NCBI RefSeq assembly: GCF_900143535.1
Contig: NZ_FRFA01000003.1
Span: forward strand, 310,001-374,000
DNA: 64,000 nt
Direction: 5' to 3'
Source: Tateyamaria sp. Alg231-49
GTDB lineage: Bacteria > Pseudomonadota > Alphaproteobacteria > Rhodobacterales > Rhodobacteraceae
Shown here piece by piece: positions 61,427 through 64,000 of this stretch. The number at the start of each line of letters is the position of its first letter. Within the stretch, counting starts at the first letter, position 1. The notes under the pieces are model-generated. The model made no database searches. It saw only the letters and a list, made by a program, of their open reading frames with translations, and was not told where the DNA came from. The translations under genes and the position numbers were made by a program.

Positions 61427-62770
61427 ATGGGTGGAATTCCTCACGACCATTACGAACCAAAGGCAGCATGGGAAAAGGGGCTGGCAAAGCGTCTTCCTAT
61501 CGTAGGCCTTTTGTACGACACATTGATGATCCCCACGCCCAAGAACCTGAACTGGATGTGGATCTGGGGCATTGTTCTGACGTTCTGTCTGGCGCTGCAA
61601 ATCATCACCGGCATCGTGCTGGTCATGCATTACACGCCGCATGTGGACTACGCGTTCTCGTCTGTTGAGCACATCATGCGCAACGTGAATGGTGGCGCGA
61701 TGCTGCGCTATATTCACATGAACGGCGCGTCGCTGTTTTTTGTTGCTGTGTATGCGCACATCTTCCGCGGTCTCTACTACGGCTCTTACAAGGCGCCCCG
61801 CGAAATCACGTGGGTGATCGGCATGCTGATCTACCTGTTGATGATGGGCACGGCCTTTATGGGTTACGTTCTGCCTTGGGGGCAGATGTCTTTCTGGGGT
61901 GCGACTGTGATCACCGGCCTGTTTGGCGCGATCCCGTTCATCGGTGAATCACTGCAAGCCTGGCTGCTTGGCGGGCCTGCTGTCGACAATGCCACGCTGA
62001 ACCGGTTCTTCAGCCTGCACTATCTGTTGCCCTTCGTGATTGCCGGTCTGGTGATCGTGCACATCTGGGCCTTCCACACCACGGGCAACAACAACCCGAC
62101 CGGTGTTGAGGTGCGTCGTGGCAGCAAGGAAGAAGCAGAGAAAGACACACTGCCTTTCTGGCCCTATTTCGTGATCAAAGACCTGTTCGCTCTGGCCGTG
62201 ATCCTTGTGGTGTTCTTTGCAGTTGTTGGCTTTATGCCCAACTTCCTTGGTCACCCGGACAACTACATCGAAGCCAACGCGCTTGCGACACCTGCACACA
62301 TCGTTCCGGAATGGTACTTCCTGCCCTTCTACGCGATCCTACGTGCCTTCACTGACGAAGTCTGGGTCGTGCAACTGGCCGGGTTCCTGACCGGTGGCAT
62401 CGTAGACGCCAAGTTCTTTGGTGTGATGGCGATGTTCGGTGCGATCGTGGTTCTGGCCCTGTCGCCATGGCTCGACACGTCGTCGGTTCGTTCGGCGCGC
62501 TATCGTCCGATGCTGAAGTGGTGGTTCTGGTTGCTGGTCGTGGACTTCTTTGTCCTGATGTGGGTGGGCGCGATGCCTGCTGAGGAGCCATTCAACACGA
62601 TTTCCCTGATCGCATCGGCGTACTGGTTTGCCTACTTCCTCGTCATCCTGCCATTGCTTGGCGTGATCGAGAAACCGGAAGCACAACCTGCGACCATCGA
62701 AGAAGACTTTGCCGCACATTATGGTGGCGACGATGCGGGCGCCGCCCCATCGACGCAGCCAGCGGAATAA
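61427..62770 (+). CDS. petB: Cytochrome b subunit of the bc1 complex
   Basis: The 447-residue protein is eight-helix membrane cytochrome b: paired heme histidines in [13 protein letters not shown] and VIVHIWAFH regions, [17 protein letters not shown] for the Qo site loop and [13 protein letters not shown], the PEWY signature of Qo. The C-terminal extension to about residue 447 ([13 protein letters not shown]) is typical of alphaproteobacteria. It is 14 bases downstream of petA and followed by petC after 13 bases. Confidence 0.97.
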   Translation: MGGIPHDHYEPKAAWEKGLAKRLPIVGLLYDTLMIPTPKNLNWMWIWGIVLTFCLALQIITGIVLVMHYTPHVDYAFSSVEHIMRNVNGGAMLRYIHMNGASLFFVAVYAHIFRGLYYGSYKAPREITWVIGMLIYLLMMGTAFMGYVLPWGQMSFWGATVITGLFGAIPFIGESLQAWLLGGPAVDNATLNRFFSLHYLLPFVIAGLVIVHIWAFHTTGNNNPTGVEVRRGSKEEAEKDTLPFWPYFVIKDLFALAVILVVFFAVVGFMPNFLGHPDNYIEANALATPAHIVPEWYFLPFYAILRAFTDEVWVVQLAGFLTGGIVDAKFFGVMAMFGAIVVLALSPWLDTSSVRSARYRPMLKWWFWLLVVDFFVLMWVGAMPAEEPFNTISLIASAYWFAYFLVILPLLGVIEKPEAQPATIEEDFAAHYGGDDAGAAPSTQPAE

Positions 62771-62783
62771 GGAGAGACTGCAG

Positions 62784-63572
62784 ATGTTTAAGAAACTTGC
62801 AGCAAGTGTGGTGGCAGCGGTCATGCTGTCCACCAGCGCATTCGCCGCTGGCGAGGCGACAGGTCACGTAGAGAATGTTGATTTCTCCTTTGACGGTCCG
62901 TTCGGGTCCTATGATCAGAACCAGTTACAGCGCGGATTGCAGATCTACACCGAGATTTGCGCCGCCTGTCATGGTCTGAAATTCGTGCCTCTGCGCACGC
63001 TGGGCGATGAGGGCGGCCCTGCCCTGCCCGAGGATCAGGTCCGTGCCTATGCGGAGTTCTACGAGGTGTTTGACGCCGAGTTGGACGACTTTCGGACGGC
63101 CACGCCAAGTGACCACTTTCCGGCGTCCGCTCTGGAAAATGCGCCTGACCTGAGCCTGATGGCAAAGGCGCGCGCTGGGTTCCACGGCCCCTACGGTCTG
63201 GGCATCAACCAGTTGATGAACGGTATTGGTGGCCCTGAGTACATCACCGCCCTTTTGACCGGCTATACCGGTGAAGAGAAGGAAGAGGCGGGTTCGGTTC
63301 TGTACGAAAACACCATCTTCCCCGGTGGCTGGATTGCCATGGCACCTCCTCTTTATGGAGATGACCTCGAATTTGCAGACGGTCACGCCACAGACCTGCA
63401 TCACTTGTCCGAGGATGTCTCTGCATTCCTGATGTGGACAGCTGAGCCGAAACTGGTGGCGCGCAAGCAAGCTGGATTTGTTGGCGTGTTGTTCCTGACA
63501 GTTCTGTCAGTGCTGCTGTACCTCACAAACAAACGCATCTGGGCGCCTGTGAAGTCGCGCTACAAAAAGTAA
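62784..63572 (+). CDS. petC: Cytochrome c1 of the bc1 complex
   Basis: The 262-residue form starts at ATG 62784 ([21 protein letters not shown]), behind AAGGAGAG. A signal peptide ends near residue 22. Heme c binds at CAACH (Cys59, Cys62, His63), and the distal Met is in [12 protein letters not shown]-terminal membrane anchor ([14 protein letters not shown]) ends in RYKK. It passes electrons to cytochrome c. The gene closes petABC and is followed by a strong terminator. Confidence 0.97.
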   Translation: MFKKLAASVVAAVMLSTSAFAAGEATGHVENVDFSFDGPFGSYDQNQLQRGLQIYTEICAACHGLKFVPLRTLGDEGGPALPEDQVRAYAEFYEVFDAELDDFRTATPSDHFPASALENAPDLSLMAKARAGFHGPYGLGINQLMNGIGGPEYITALLTGYTGEEKEEAGSVLYENTIFPGGWIAMAPPLYGDDLEFADGHATDLHHLSEDVSAFLMWTAEPKLVARKQAGFVGVLFLTVLSVLLYLTNKRIWAPVKSRYKK

Positions 63573-63598
63573 CGCCAACGCCCTTTGAAATTTGAGAG

Positions 63599-63630
63599 AG
63601 CCCTGCCAGTCGGCGGGGCTTTTTCTTTTG
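63599..63630 (+). terminator. Intrinsic terminator of petABC
   Basis: AGCCCTGCC (63599-63607) pairs with GGCGGGGCT (63612-63620), one G-T pair, around an AGTC loop, followed by TTTTCTTTT. It lies 27 bases behind the petC stop. Confidence 0.92.
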
Positions 63631-63683
63631 TGGGGTGGCGCAGGGCACCTAAGCCTTACGGGGCGTCGCCTTGGGGCCACCTT

Positions 63684-63742
63684 CAGAGGGGCTCTGCCCC
63701 CGCGCTGACGCGCGTCCCCGGGATTTTCAAATCAGAGAAGGG
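63684..63742. repeat. GC-rich REP-like intergenic sequence
   Basis: CAGAGGGGCTCTGCCCCCGC followed by GCTGACGCGCGTCCCCGGGATTTTC and AAATCAGAGAAG resembles the dispersed REP-like motif (GGGGCTCTGCCCC...GCGC...CCCCGGGATTTTT) that I recall between genes in Rhodobacterales genomes. It can fold into two short hairpins. Only one copy is seen in the window, so repeat status is from memory of the family, not from this sequence. Confidence 0.45.
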
Positions 63743-63773
63743 ACCTGTAAGACGCACGTGTCGTACGCCCGGG

Positions 63774-64000
63774 TCAGGCGACGAGTTGTGTGTCTGTGTG
63801 CGCCGTAATCGTCGCGCCGACAATCGCGCCTTCGTCCTGAACCGTTTCGAATACGACCTCGCAGAACTGCTCGGTCCGGCCCATGGTCGGGCTCTCCATC
63901 AACACGCGGTGGGTTTTGCCAACCTGTTTGGACAGGTGCTCGGTGACTTGCGCCTGCCCGGCCGCACGCAGACGCGCGGCGCGTTCCTTGATCAAAGTGC
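63774..64000 (-). CDS. mtaB: tRNA methylthiotransferase MtaB-like, C-terminal end (cut by window edge)
   Basis: The frame runs in from beyond the right edge and ends at 63774; about 75 residues are present. IKERAARLRAAGQAQVTEHL and VGKTHRVLMESPTMGRTEQF, then VFETVQDEGAIVGATITAHTDTQLVA, match the TRAM-like end of MiaB-family enzymes, most like MtaB, which installs a methylthio group on threonylcarbamoyladenosine-37 of tRNA. The radical SAM core is outside the window, so a RimO or MiaB identity is possible but less likely. Confidence 0.72.
   Translation of the reverse strand, partial: TLIKERAARLRAAGQAQVTEHLSKQVGKTHRVLMESPTMGRTEQFCEVVFETVQDEGAIVGATITAHTDTQLVA

Noticed and set aside
1-64000. Search for tRNA, rRNA, CRISPR arrays, insertion sequences, integrases, toxin-antitoxin pairs and prophage genes
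   Set aside because: No such elements were recognised by eye. A covariance-model and profile search would settle small RNAs.

Overview
The window is about 64 kb of a GC-rich, densely coding alphaproteobacterial chromosome, most likely a marine Rhodobacterales (Roseobacter-group) bacterium. The case rests on the petABC cytochrome bc1 operon, PetP/PetR-type regulators, a DUF6638/AAA-ATPase operon, a GT14-DUF5928 glycosyltransferase, a VPLPA-CTERM protein, an FMN-riboswitch-controlled type II lumazine synthase and many ATGA stop/start overlaps. The genus cannot be fixed from sequence alone. I saw no tRNA, rRNA, CRISPR array, transposase or prophage.

Layout. 0-7.9 kb: sseA (cut by the window edge), smpB, a class III cyclase-TPR protein, a VPLPA-CTERM surface protein, a divergent sulfotransferase/GT14 pair and an RlmL-like rRNA methyltransferase. 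7.9-15.5 kb: a nine-gene minus-strand operon of mostly unknown genes (long coiled-coil protein, two tiny membrane proteins, conserved unknown, AAA ATPase, anchored protein of odd composition, DUF6638, small membrane protein, DUF1523). It faces a TetR-pspA-yiaA-like unit at 15.6-17.4 kb that carries four copies of one palindrome, TGAAC-N3-GTTCA. This 7.9-17.4 kb block is the best candidate for an undescribed system, plausibly in envelope stress or membrane maintenance. 17.4-23.9 kb: creatinase, alpha/beta hydrolase, a succinate-semialdehyde-type dehydrogenase, a metallo-beta-lactamase-fold gene broken by an in-frame TAG, msrA/msrB and an exported glutathione peroxidase.

23.9-31.4 kb is an exopolysaccharide/capsule locus: yjbE-, yjbF- and yjbH-like genes, a CapD/WbpM-like dehydratase broken by an in-frame TAA, a sugar-phosphate transferase, an SDR and a GT4 glycosyltransferase. 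31.4-45.1 kb is mixed metabolism: a GlxA-type regulator, a thioredoxin-fold protein without CxxC, an exporter, DUF3179, an HU protein, an AMP nucleosidase-adenine deaminase operon, a TTC38-like TPR protein, a class II aldolase-sterol desaturase pair, a methyltransferase and an SDR.

45.2-50.4 kb is one compact operon, petP-petR-deacetylase-xseB-ispA-dxs, joining redox regulators to isoprenoid synthesis. 50.5-64 kb: ilvE, a DM13 protein with a divergent TetR and a shared inverted repeat, aroC, a TPP riboswitch with thiBPQ, ribH2 behind an FMN riboswitch with a divergent PaiB-like FMN-binding protein, a GST, petABC with a strong terminator, a GC-rich REP-like sequence and the end of an mtaB-like gene. 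The two genes with in-frame stops lie about 6 kb apart, so either the lineage is losing genes here or the sequence has local errors.
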